DNA of 37,036 nucleotides from Candidatus Ventrousia excrementavium (GTDB lineage: Bacteria; Bacillota; Clostridia; Oscillospirales; Butyricicoccaceae). The translations under genes were made by a program, and so were the position numbers. This document shows, one piece after another, positions 16,114 through 23,539 of this stretch. The stretch spans positions 1 to 37,036 of the forward strand of contig DVMR01000047.1 in the NCBI GenBank assembly GCA_018714845.1, read 5' to 3'. Positions within the stretch are counted from its first letter, which is position 1; each line of letters opens with the position of its first letter. The notes beneath the pieces were generated by a model. The model was not told the DNA's origin. It worked only from the letters and a program-made list of their open reading frames with translations, and ran no database searches.

Positions 16114-17823
16114 ATGGCCATCCCCTATCGTCTGATCGACAATCCCGATGGCTCGGTCGATATTCTGCTGTTTCCCGGCGGTGGTGAAGAACTGGCGCGC
16201 GAGCTCTTTCCTTTCCGCGCGCTGCGTTCGCCCGAAGCGCGGCGCGTGCTGTACGTCCGCGCTGTCAAGGTCGTGCTGGCCGGCGGTCTGGCCGTCACGC
16301 TGCCGCTTTCGTCCCTGGCCTTGCGCAAGACAGGGGACAACTATGCCATGTCCTATATTTATTTCGGCACGGCCGAGCAGCAGACGCAAAACGCCCTGCG
16401 CGCCGCCGACGTACTCGACGTCATTTCGCCCAGCTATTTTGACCTCAACGCGGACGGCTCACTCAAGCTCAATGCGGTCAGCCAGAGCTTTGTCTCCAGC
16501 ATGCACAGCCGCGGCATCCGCGTCGTGCCCTTTCTCAGCAATCACTGGGACCGCATAAGCGGCGTGGCGGCGCTGGAAAACGCCGAAGCGCTCAGCACCC
16601 AAATCGCGCAGGCTGTTGAAAAATACAACCTGGACGGCGTCAACGTAGACATTGAAAACGTCACCCACACCCACCGCGCGCGGTATGTCGAGCTGGTGCG
16701 CCTTTTGCGGCAGAAGCTGCCACAGGGCAAAGAGGTCTCGGTCGCTGTCGCCGCCAACCCCAAGGGCTGGTCGACCGGCTGGCACGGCTCGTACGACTAC
16801 GCCGGGCTGGCACGGTATGCCGACCATCTGTTCCTCATGACCTATGACGAGCACTACAGCGGCGGCGACGCCGGCCCGGTGGCCAGCTACTCCTTTGTCG
16901 AGCAGTCCATCGAGTACGCGCTGCGCCATGTTTCGGCCGACAAGCTGGTTCTGGGCATTCCCTTTTTCGGCCGCATGTGGAACGAAGCGGGCACCGTGGC
17001 CGGCCAGGGCGTTTCGCTCGAGCAGGTGCGGTCCATCAAGGGGGAGTTCGGCGGCAGCGTCGGCTACGACAGCGAGCGCCGGTCCCCGGTTTTGTACACC
17101 ACGCTGACCCGTTCCATCAAAGTCAGCGGACACACGCTGCCCGCCGGCAAGTACGAAATCTGGTACGAAAACGCCGATTCCATCAAAGCCAAGCTGGCAC
17201 TGGTCAACCGCTACGGCCTCAAGGGCGCCGGCAACTGGAGCGCCGGTCAGGAGACGACCGACGTGTGGGATTATTACGAGCTGTGGCTCAACGGCACCTA
17301 TTTCTCTGATATCTCCAATCATTTTGCCAAAGACGAGATCATCCGTCTGTCCGGCGAGGGCGTGCTCAAGGGAGTGTCGGACAGCCAGTTCGGCCCCGAG
17401 CAGCGGCTGACGCGCGCCCAGGCCGCGGCCATTGCCGTGCGCACCCTCGGTCTGCCGCTCAGCGACGAGCAGGCCCCCTTTTCCGATACCCGGTGGCACT
17501 GGGCCAACCGCGAGATTGCGGCCGCCGTCAGGGTCGGGCTGTTTGAGGGCTACCCTGATGGAACCTTCCGTCCGGACGCACCGGTCACCCGCGCTGAAAT
17601 GACAGCTGTACTCGCACGGATGCTTGAAGCGTCGCTCGAGGGCCGCGGCGCCGGCTTTTCTGACCTGACCGATAGCCACTGGGCCTATCACGAGATTATT
17701 GCGCTGTCCCAGATGGGGATTCTGAACGGCTACACCGACGGGACCTTCCGTCCGGACGCGGCCATTACGCGCGGCGAGGGCGCAGCCATTCTCGGCCGCG
17801 CCTGGGATGAGCTGCAAAAATAG
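16114..17823 (+). CDS. GH18 (YaaH-like) glycoside hydrolase with three SLH domains
   Basis: A 569-residue surface enzyme. Residues 1-50 are a soluble stretch, followed by a hydrophobic segment (about 51-70, VKVVLAGGLAVTLPLSSLAL), so export would use an internal signal-anchor rather than a normal signal peptide. The GH18 barrel (about 75-385) has the catalytic motif DGVNVDIE with acid E181 (the first-but-one Asp of DxxDxDxE is Asn, as in spore cortex YaaH/SleL enzymes) and the strands LFLMTYDEH and LGIPFFGRMW. Three SLH domains follow (about 396-569), two with the hallmark YPDGTFRPDAPVTRAE and YTDGTFRPDAAITRGE; they bind pyruvylated wall polymers. The expected substrate is peptidoglycan or a chitin-like glycan. 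Confidence 0.92.
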   Translation: MAIPYRLIDNPDGSVDILLFPGGGEELARELFPFRALRSPEARRVLYVRAVKVVLAGGLAVTLPLSSLALRKTGDNYAMSYIYFGTAEQQTQNALRAADVLDVISPSYFDLNADGSLKLNAVSQSFVSSMHSRGIRVVPFLSNHWDRISGVAALENAEALSTQIAQAVEKYNLDGVNVDIENVTHTHRARYVELVRLLRQKLPQGKEVSVAVAANPKGWSTGWHGSYDYAGLARYADHLFLMTYDEHYSGGDAGPVASYSFVEQSIEYALRHVSADKLVLGIPFFGRMWNEAGTVAGQGVSLEQVRSIKGEFGGSVGYDSERRSPVLYTTLTRSIKVSGHTLPAGKYEIWYENADSIKAKLALVNRYGLKGAGNWSAGQETTDVWDYYELWLNGTYFSDISNHFAKDEIIRLSGEGVLKGVSDSQFGPEQRLTRAQAAAIAVRTLGLPLSDEQAPFSDTRWHWANREIAAAVRVGLFEGYPDGTFRPDAPVTRAEMTAVLARMLEASLEGRGAGFSDLTDSHWAYHEIIALSQMGILNGYTDGTFRPDAAITRGEGAAILGRAWDELQK

Positions 17824-17828
17824 AAAAG

Positions 17829-17860
17829 AGCCGCCCGGCACGATGCCGGACGGCTTTCTT
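17829..17860. terminator. Bidirectional terminator between two SLH genes
   Basis: AGCCG/CGGCT (17829-17833 with 17851-17855) and CCGGCA/TGCCGG (17835-17840 with 17844-17849) form an 11-bp stem with one internal mismatch. It is followed by TTTCTT on the plus strand and by CTTTTC on the minus strand. It serves both convergent SLH genes. Confidence 0.8.
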
Positions 17861-17876
17861 ATGCTCTCAGGATGCC

Positions 17877-18812
17877 TTACTCGGCCAGCGCGCGCCACAG
17901 GAAAGTGGCAATCTGGCCGCGGGTACAGGCCTCATCCGGTGCGAACTCCGTGTCAGTCGAGCCAGTTGTGATGCCCTGCTCGACCGCCCACGCGACGGCC
18001 TGCGCATAGGACGCATCCGGCGCGACGTCGGTAAACTGGGTCGTCACAGCGGTTTCAGGGCTGCCCGCCTGCTTCCACAAGAACTCGACAGCCATGGCGC
18101 GGGTGCACGAGTAGTCGGGGTCAAAGAACCCTTCGTTCGCCATGCCCTGCTCATAGGCCCAGACCGTCGCGTCAGTATAGAAATTGTCCGGTCCGACATC
18201 GACATAGGGAATGGGGCCAGTCGGCGCGGGACTGCCCGATGCACGCCAGATAAAGGTGATGATTTCGCCGCGGGTACAGTAAATGTCCGGCGAGAAGGTC
18301 GTCCCGTCGCCGGTGCCTGTCGTGATGCCCTGCTCAACGGCCCATTCGACGGGCTGCGCATAGTAGGCGGCGTCAGGCACGTCGGTAAAGGTGCCGGTTG
18401 CGGGGCCTGCCGGAGCCGGCTCTTCAGGCACCTCGCCGACCATGACATAGGTCAGGGTGGTCTCCTGAGTTTCAAAGTTCAGCACATCGAACACAAAGAC
18501 CTCGCCGGCCTCTTCGCTTGTGGGCTGATAGAAGTTGTCCATGGCCACAAGGCTGCCAGGGGCCATGTAAAACTGCTCGGATGTCTCTTCGCGGTCTTCC
18601 CAGCTGAAGGTCGTCCCCACGGGGTAGACATACACGGTGTTCTCAGTCGTGTTGACTTCCAGGTCACGGCTGACATAGATGGTGGTACCGATGGACTCAT
18701 TGGATGCGGTAAGACGGCCGTCCGAGCCGGGGACTTCGGCGGCCAGCGCCGGGACTGCCAGCAGACCCAGCACCAGCACGGTCGCCAGCATCATGGAAAC
18801 TTCCTTTTTCAT
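17877..18812 (-). CDS. Secreted S-layer homology (SLH) domain protein
   Basis: A 311-residue wall-associated protein. It has a signal peptide (MKKEVSMMLATVLVLGLLAV, cleavage near ALA-AE). A beta-rich domain of about 100 residues (about 25-125, with ISRDLEV-like strands, YMAPGSLVAMDNFY and TLTYVMVGEV) is of no family I know. An Ala/Pro/Glu linker leads to three SLH repeats, each with a TDVPDAAYYAQPVEWAVEQGI-like helix pair and a CTRGEIITFIWR-like end. The TRGE motif of SLH is kept in degenerate form (CTRGE, CTRAM, CTRGQ), and each repeat carries an unusual cysteine before it. The ATG at 18812 follows GAGGAG by 9 bases. An extended -10 promoter lies about 100 bases upstream. Confidence 0.88.
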   Translation of the reverse strand: MKKEVSMMLATVLVLGLLAVPALAAEVPGSDGRLTASNESIGTTIYVSRDLEVNTTENTVYVYPVGTTFSWEDREETSEQFYMAPGSLVAMDNFYQPTSEEAGEVFVFDVLNFETQETTLTYVMVGEVPEEPAPAGPATGTFTDVPDAAYYAQPVEWAVEQGITTGTGDGTTFSPDIYCTRGEIITFIWRASGSPAPTGPIPYVDVGPDNFYTDATVWAYEQGMANEGFFDPDYSCTRAMAVEFLWKQAGSPETAVTTQFTDVAPDASYAQAVAWAVEQGITTGSTDTEFAPDEACTRGQIATFLWRALAE

Positions 18813-18915
18813 GCGGCTTGTCTCCTCTGTCGATATATTTCGGAAAGCCGGCGGATCTGCACGCCCCGCAGGCCATATCCTTCTGTGTAACCGCCTGTTT
18901 CGGATGATTATTCTT

Positions 18916-18924
18916 ATTGTAGCA
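18916..18924 (-). promoter_or_regulatory. Extended -10 promoter of the SLH protein gene
   Basis: On the minus strand the sequence reads TGCTACAAT, i.e. TG-n-TACAAT, an extended -10 box. The -35 position (GGCGTT-like) is poor, as extended -10 promoters allow. The resulting leader would be about 95 bases. Confidence 0.5.
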
Positions 18925-18982
18925 TATTCACACAGAAAACGCCACACGCATCACGATTTTTTTGCATCGTGTACGCAGAGTC

Positions 18983-18998
18983 TGCCAAAGCTTTGGCA
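18983..18998. promoter_or_regulatory. 16-bp perfect palindrome, possible operator
   Basis: TGCCAAAGCTTTGGCA is a perfect inverted repeat with no spacer. It lies about 60 bases upstream of the SLH gene promoter and about 120 bases upstream of the gdhA -35 box. The length and symmetry fit a dimeric regulator site, but no regulator gene adjoins it and no second copy was noticed in the window. Confidence 0.4.
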
Positions 18999-19119
18999 TC
19001 AGGCAAAATTCCGCGGCCTTTGCGCGCGGTCCGGCCAGACATTTTCGGGCAGCGCGCACACCCGCCAAATTTTTTTAGTTTTTCACGCCGTTTTTGTGCG
19101 CATCCCCGCCTGAAAAGGC

Positions 19120-19148
19120 TTGACTTTTGAGGCATTGCGATTTATGAT
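19120..19148 (+). promoter_or_regulatory. Promoter of gdhA
   Basis: TTGACT (19120-19125) and TATGAT (19143-19148) with a 17-base spacer form a strong housekeeping promoter. Transcription should start near 19155, leaving a leader of nearly 80 bases before the ATG at 19234. Confidence 0.85.
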
Positions 19149-19233
19149 AATTACGGAAGCCAGAAAAGGCCACCATTTCCGTCAAAACGGTGGAAAATTG
19201 CAACCCAACAACAATAGTGGAGGTAGCAGAGTC

Positions 19234-20580
19234 ATGAATGCTTACATTGAAGAAGTACTTGCCAAAGTCAAGCAGCGCGACGCTCACGAGCCCGAGTTTC
19301 TGCAGACCGTCGAGGAGGTTCTCAAGTCCCTTGAGACCGTCATCGACCAGCACCCTGAATATCAGAAGGCCGGCCTGCTCGAGCGCCTGACTGAGCCTGA
19401 GCGCGTCATCGAGTTCCGCGTCACCTGGACGGACGACGCCGGCAAGGTTCACGTCAACCGCGGCTACCGTGTCCAGTTCAACAGCGCCATCGGCCCCTAC
19501 AAGGGCGGCCTGCGCTTTGCTTCCCACGTCAACCTGTCTGTCATGAAGTTCCTCGGCTTTGAGCAGACCTTCAAGAACAGCCTGACCAGCCTGCCCATGG
19601 GCGGCGGCAAGGGCGGCTCGGACTTTGACCCCAATGGCAAGTCTGACGCCGAAATCATGCGTTTCTGCCAGGCCTTTATGACCGAGCTGCAGCGCCACAT
19701 TGGTCCCAACATCGACGTTCCCGCCGGTGACATCGGTGTCGGCGGCCGCGAAATCGGCTATCTGTTCGGCCAGTACAAGCGCATCCGCGGCGCTTATGAA
19801 AACGGCGTCCTCACCGGCAAGGGCCTGTCCTACGGCGGTAGCCTGATCCGTCCCGAGGCGACCGGCTTCGGCGCTGTCTACTACCTCTGCGAAGTCCTCG
19901 AGCACTTCAAGGACACCATCAAGGGTAAGACCATTGCCATTTCCGGCTTCGGCAACGTCTCCTGGGGCGTCTGCACCAAGGCCTCGCAGCTGGGCGCCAA
20001 GGTCATCACCCTGGCCGGCCCGGACGGCTACATCTATGATCCCGACGGCGTGAACACCCCCGAAAAGATCGCCTACATGCTCGAAATGCGCGCCAGCGGC
20101 CGCAACGTTGTCAAGGACTATGCCGATAAGTTCGGTGTCGAGTTCTTCCCGGGCAAGAAGCCCTGGGGCCAGAAGGCCGACATCTGCATGCCCTGCGCCT
20201 ATCAGAACGAGATTGGCATGGAAGAGGCCAACCAGATCCTGGCCAACGGCACCAAGTACTACATCGAGGTCGCCAATATGCCCACCACCAACGAGGCTCT
20301 GTTCTTCCTGCAGGAGAAGGGCCTGGTCGTCGCTCCGTCCAAGGCTGTCAACGCCGGCGGCGTCGCTGTCTCCGGCCTCGAGATGAGCCAGAACTCCGAG
20401 CGCCTGGCCTGGAGCGCCGAAGAGGTCGACCAGAAGCTGGTCACCATCATGAAGAACATCCACAAGGCCTCTGTCGAAGCTGCCGAAGAGTGCGGCCTGG
20501 GCTACAACCTGGTCGCGGGCGCCAACATCGCCGGCTTCAAGAAGGTCGCCGATGCCATGATGGCTCAGGGCTTGGTATAA
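19234..20580 (+). CDS. gdhA: Glutamate dehydrogenase, probably NADP-dependent
   Basis: This enzyme interconverts glutamate with 2-oxoglutarate and ammonium, linking carbon and nitrogen metabolism. The 448 residues match the hexameric 450-residue type. Landmarks are PYKGGLRF with the substrate-binding Lys, the catalytic-lysine block PMGGGKGGSDFDPNGKSD, the PAGDIGVGGREIGY loop and the dinucleotide fold ISGFGNVSWGV. The C-terminal lysine of NAEGV-type loops appears as PSKAVNAGGVAVSGLEMSQN. The ATG at 19234 follows GGAGG by 11 bases; the frame upstream to 19120 runs through the promoter and is not coding. Codon use is strongly biased toward C-ending codons, as in highly expressed genes. It is monocistronic, with a strong promoter and terminator. 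Confidence 0.96.
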   Translation: MNAYIEEVLAKVKQRDAHEPEFLQTVEEVLKSLETVIDQHPEYQKAGLLERLTEPERVIEFRVTWTDDAGKVHVNRGYRVQFNSAIGPYKGGLRFASHVNLSVMKFLGFEQTFKNSLTSLPMGGGKGGSDFDPNGKSDAEIMRFCQAFMTELQRHIGPNIDVPAGDIGVGGREIGYLFGQYKRIRGAYENGVLTGKGLSYGGSLIRPEATGFGAVYYLCEVLEHFKDTIKGKTIAISGFGNVSWGVCTKASQLGAKVITLAGPDGYIYDPDGVNTPEKIAYMLEMRASGRNVVKDYADKFGVEFFPGKKPWGQKADICMPCAYQNEIGMEEANQILANGTKYYIEVANMPTTNEALFFLQEKGLVVAPSKAVNAGGVAVSGLEMSQNSERLAWSAEEVDQKLVTIMKNIHKASVEAAEECGLGYNLVAGANIAGFKKVADAMMAQGLV

Positions 20581-20605
20581 TCTCTGACCGTTTAAAAGCA
20601 CATAG

Positions 20606-20638
20606 AAAGAGCGTGGCCATGCGGCCACGCTCTTTTTT
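20606..20638 (+). terminator. Strong terminator of gdhA
   Basis: AAAGAGCGTGGCC (20606-20618) pairs over 13 bp with GGCCACGCTCTTT (20623-20635) around the ATGC loop and runs into TTTTTT. It also touches the stop of the convergent XRE gene and, read on the other strand, may serve that gene. Confidence 0.92.
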
Positions 20639-21252
20639 CATTGTTTTTCTCTTGTCACGCGGCGGCGGCACATCCCTGTTTGCCCGCACACAGGGCAGGT
20701 CAGCCTGCGCTTTGTAAAGGTATGATATGCCTTGATATACGCATCCATCTGCGGCACAAAGAGTGTTTTGCAGTGCGGACATTCAAAATAGCCCGCCTTT
20801 CTGTCCAGCACGGCAGCCGCTCCGATTCCCGCCGACGCAGTTGCCATAGCCAGCATGATGAGCACCACCCGCACAATGGTCGGCAGCTCGAGAAAGGACG
20901 CGATGGCCGTAAGCGCGCAGACTGCTATAATTGTGATGGCACCGCAGATGACAGCTAAAGCCATTTGCTTTCTGTTTTCCGCATTTTCCTTCATCAGTTC
21001 CATCATATTTCCCTCTGCTTTCTTTTGATAGTCGGCCGGTGAAACCCTTTCCCCTGAAAGCAGGTCGCACACGGTAATGCCCAGTATATCGCACAGCGGC
21101 AGCATCAGCGATACCTCGGGAAGTCCCCTGCCGGTTTCCCATTTGGAAATGGTCTTGTCGCTGATTGAAAGGGCGTCGGCAAGTTGTCTTTGGGTCAGTT
21201 TTTTTGATTTTCGTGTTTCGGCTATAAACCTGCCGATTCTAATCTGGTCCAC
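20638..21252 (-). CDS. XRE-family regulator with two membrane segments and a C-terminal zinc ribbon
   Basis: A 204-residue membrane-bound regulator candidate. Residues 4-60 are a Cro/C1-type helix-turn-helix (IGRFIAETRKSKKLTQRQLADALSISDKTISKWE, given here only as the domain's span) with the family ending LPLCDILGITVCDLLSG. After a charged linker come two hydrophobic segments (about 98-118 and 123-146), and a C-terminal CPHCK plus CPVCG pair forms a zinc ribbon. Both the DNA-binding and zinc parts should face the cytoplasm. The GTG start at 21252 follows AGGAGG. Its target is unknown; it converges on gdhA and is upstream of nothing in its own direction. It looks less G+C-rich than its neighbours. 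Confidence 0.88.
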   Translation of the reverse strand: MDQIRIGRFIAETRKSKKLTQRQLADALSISDKTISKWETGRGLPEVSLMLPLCDILGITVCDLLSGERVSPADYQKKAEGNMMELMKENAENRKQMALAVICGAITIIAVCALTAIASFLELPTIVRVVLIMLAMATASAGIGAAAVLDRKAGYFECPHCKTLFVPQMDAYIKAYHTFTKRRLTCPVCGQTGMCRRRVTREKQ

Positions 21253-21354
21253 CAGACTTCCTCCTTTCTGCCTTTATAATCGCTCATACGGAGCCCAAAA
21301 TCCACACACAAAGCGTAGAGTCCGTGAACTCTGCGGAGCGCAGAGGGCCAAATA

Positions 21355-21382
21355 GGGCGTCGGCCGAAAGCCGACGCCCTTT
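21355..21382 (-). terminator. Terminator after the histidine kinase gene
   Basis: GGGCGTCGGC (21355-21364) pairs perfectly over 10 bp with GCCGACGCCC (21370-21379) around CGAAA. It lies between the kinase stop and the XRE promoter region. The T-run is short on both strands (TTT on plus, TATTT on minus), so termination strength is uncertain. Confidence 0.6.
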
Positions 21383-21403
21383 GCTGCCTGAATGAGCCGT
21401 TTG

Positions 21404-22852
21404 TCAGGCTGATTCCGAATCGGCCGCGCTCTCTTTGGGCGCCGCAGGCAGGCAGACCGTCATGCGCGTTCCGATACCCACACTGCTCGTCACCTCAAAC
21501 CACCCGCCGTGCTTTTCAACAATCCACTTGGCGATGGAAAGCCCCAGGCCCGAACCGCCGGTGTCGCGGGTGCGCGAGCGGTCGGCGCGGTAAAACCGGT
21601 CAAAGACGCGCGGCAGCTCGTCGGGCGCAATGCCGCAGCCCTCGTCCTGCACCGACAGCCGGACGGTGTTTTCCTCCTGCCGCAGTGTCAGCGTGACGCG
21701 GCCGCCTGCGGGCGTATATTTGACGCTGTTGTCGACCAGCACGCGCAGCAGCTGCTTCATCAGCCCCGCATCGGCGTACACAATGCCGTCTCCCACAAGG
21801 TCCGAGACAAAAACATGCGTCTGGTCAATCATTTCAATCTCGCGCTGCACCTCAGACGCAATGGCCGCCAGACTGACGTTTTCCAGCTCCAGGTGCATGG
21901 AGTCGTTGTCGCCGCGGGCCAAAAACAAAAGCTGCTCGACCATTTCCTTCATGGCCGCTGCCTCGGACCGGATGGCTGTGATGGACTCGCGCATGGTCGC
22001 AGGGTCCTCGGTACCCCAGCGCGACAAAAGGTCGGCATAGCCCTGAATGACCGCGATGGGCGTGCGCAGCTCATGACTGGCGTCAGATACGAACCGCATC
22101 TGCGACCGGTAAGCGTCGTCAACGCGTTCGAGCATCTGATTGACGGCCTGTGCCAGCGGGCGCAGCTCGGCGTTGAGCTTGGCCGTCGGGATGCGGGCGT
22201 CAAGGTGCCCGGCCGTGATGGAATCAAGGGCCGAGGACAGCTTTTGCAGCTCTTCAGGCGTCAGCTTTTCGCCGGCCGACAACGCGCGTGTCGTTTCGGT
22301 CAGCTCCCACAGCGGGCGCAGAATTCGCGAATAGGTGCGCGACGCGCCGATGCACGCGCCGAGCAGCGACAGCCCCTGCCAGCACAGAATGATGACCAGG
22401 CAGACCCACGCCGCCCACAGCACCGGGCCGATTTCCGCCGTCAGGACGATATATCGTTCGCGTCCGGTCTCGCCGGTGTCGAGCGTCAGGGTGTACCGCG
22501 CCCCGCGCAGGCGCTGTGCCAGCGATGGCGAAACGCCCCATGAAAGACGCCGCCCGGCCTGTTCCGACTCTTCCGGCAGCAGCCCCTGCAGCCACTCCGG
22601 AGGCGGCTGGGCCCCGTCTGCGGCGCTGCGCTTCTGCACGCTCCAGCCGCCCAGCTCCACAGCCCCCGTCCATTCGGCGCTCTGCGCATCGGCCAAAATG
22701 CCGGCGGCCCTGGTTTCAACGACCCACAGCCCGGCACCCGCAAAGAGCACGCACAGCAAAAGGTCGAGCGCCAGAAACAGACTCAGGCGCTCTAAAAAAC
22801 GCTCGACGCCCAGGCGAAAGATAATTGAGCTCCCGCTTTTCCGCCGTGCCAT
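21404..22852 (-). CDS. Two-component sensor histidine kinase
   Basis: A 482-residue sensor with two membrane segments (about 24-45 and 143-168) flanking an extracellular domain of about 95 residues without a recognised fold. A HAMP linker (about 170-245) and the HisKA phospho-acceptor in DASHELRTP (H260) follow. The ATP-binding domain has the N box VDNSVKYTPAG, G1 DEGCGIAPDELPRVFDRFYR and G2 GGSGLGLSIAKWIVEKHGG. It autophosphorylates and passes the phosphate to the regulator encoded 9 bases upstream. The architecture is close to that of the heavy-metal/envelope-stress class, but the stimulus cannot be read from the sequence. An AGGGGGAG ribosome site precedes the ATG at 22852. Confidence 0.94.
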   Translation of the reverse strand: MARRKSGSSIIFRLGVERFLERLSLFLALDLLLCVLFAGAGLWVVETRAAGILADAQSAEWTGAVELGGWSVQKRSAADGAQPPPEWLQGLLPEESEQAGRRLSWGVSPSLAQRLRGARYTLTLDTGETGRERYIVLTAEIGPVLWAAWVCLVIILCWQGLSLLGACIGASRTYSRILRPLWELTETTRALSAGEKLTPEELQKLSSALDSITAGHLDARIPTAKLNAELRPLAQAVNQMLERVDDAYRSQMRFVSDASHELRTPIAVIQGYADLLSRWGTEDPATMRESITAIRSEAAAMKEMVEQLLFLARGDNDSMHLELENVSLAAIASEVQREIEMIDQTHVFVSDLVGDGIVYADAGLMKQLLRVLVDNSVKYTPAGGRVTLTLRQEENTVRLSVQDEGCGIAPDELPRVFDRFYRADRSRTRDTGGSGLGLSIAKWIVEKHGGWFEVTSSVGIGTRMTVCLPAAPKESAADSESA

Positions 22853-22861
22853 AGGCTCCCC

Positions 22862-23539
22862 CTATTCCGCTTCGCGAATCTGATAGCCGACGCCGCGCAC
22901 TGTATGGATGAGCTTGATGCCAAACTTTTCGTCAATCTTGGCGCGCAGAAAGCGCACATAGACGTCGACGGTGTTGGTCTCGCCGCTGAAGTCATAGCCC
23001 CAGACCTTTTCAAGCAGCATGTCGCGCGTCAGCACCTGTCCCTTGTGCTCGAGCAGGCACTGCAAAAGCTCGAACTCGCGCAGCGTCAGCTCAACGCTTT
23101 TCCCGCTGACGCGCACCTCGTGCTTTTGAACATCCAGCTCGACGCCGCACGCTGAAAGCACCTGCGGCGTATTGCCCTGCCGCTTGCGCAGAGCGGCGCG
23201 CAGGCGGGCCAGCAGCTCTTCAATGGCAAAGGGCTTTGTGATGTAGTCGTCAGCCCCCGAGTCCAGGCCCGACACCTTATCCATGACAGCGTCGCGCGCT
23301 GTCAGCAGAATGACCGGCACATTCGAGGTCCTGCGCAGACGGCGCAGGACCTCCATCCCCGACATGCCGGGCAGCATGATATCCAAAAGCACCAGGTCAA
23401 AGCCGCCCTTTTCAGCGCGCTCCAGCCCGGTGACGCCGTCAAAGGCCTTTTCGACGGCATAGCCCTCGTGTCTGAGCTCAAGCTCGACCATACGGGCCAT
23501 TTTCTCTTCATCCTCGATGAGCAGGATTTTTTCAGGCAT
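22862..23539 (-). CDS. OmpR/PhoB-family response regulator
   Basis: A 225-residue transcription factor. The receiver domain has the acidic pocket IEDEE, the phosphorylated Asp in LLDIMLPGMSG (D53) and Lys in YITKPF. A winged-helix DNA-binding domain follows (LTLREFELLQCLLEHKGQVLTRD and the wing with VYVRFLRAKID). The ATG at 23539 overlaps the end of the DUF4342 gene by 8 bases, so translation is coupled; the upstream extension of the frame is antisense-like filler. It pairs with the downstream histidine kinase. Targets are unknown, but being in one transcript with a small membrane protein suggests regulation of an envelope function. Confidence 0.94.
   Translation of the reverse strand: MPEKILLIEDEEKMARMVELELRHEGYAVEKAFDGVTGLERAEKGGFDLVLLDIMLPGMSGMEVLRRLRRTSNVPVILLTARDAVMDKVSGLDSGADDYITKPFAIEELLARLRAALRKRQGNTPQVLSACGVELDVQKHEVRVSGKSVELTLREFELLQCLLEHKGQVLTRDMLLEKVWGYDFSGETNTVDVYVRFLRAKIDEKFGIKLIHTVRGVGYQIREAE

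Larger units (their letters stand above)
18813..19233. other. Divergent regulatory region between the SLH gene and gdhA
   Basis: This 421-bp stretch holds no gene. It contains the two promoters listed separately, a 16-bp perfect palindrome (18983-18998) and a short hairpin (CACGAT 18952-18957 with ATCGTG 18966-18971 around a T/G/C loop). The roughly 78-base gdhA leader includes CCACC/GGTGG and CGT/ACG complementary pieces that could fold weakly. A short open frame on the minus strand here has no ribosome site and is unlikely to be real. Confidence 0.6.

Noticed and set aside
16459..17898. Long antisense ORF opposite the GH18-SLH gene
   Set aside because: The plus strand encodes a complete GH18 enzyme with catalytic motif and SLH domains; the antisense frame shows no family.
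19075..20628. Antisense ORF of 517 codons opposite gdhA
   Set aside because: gdhA is certain from motifs, promoter and terminator; the antisense frame results from strong codon bias.
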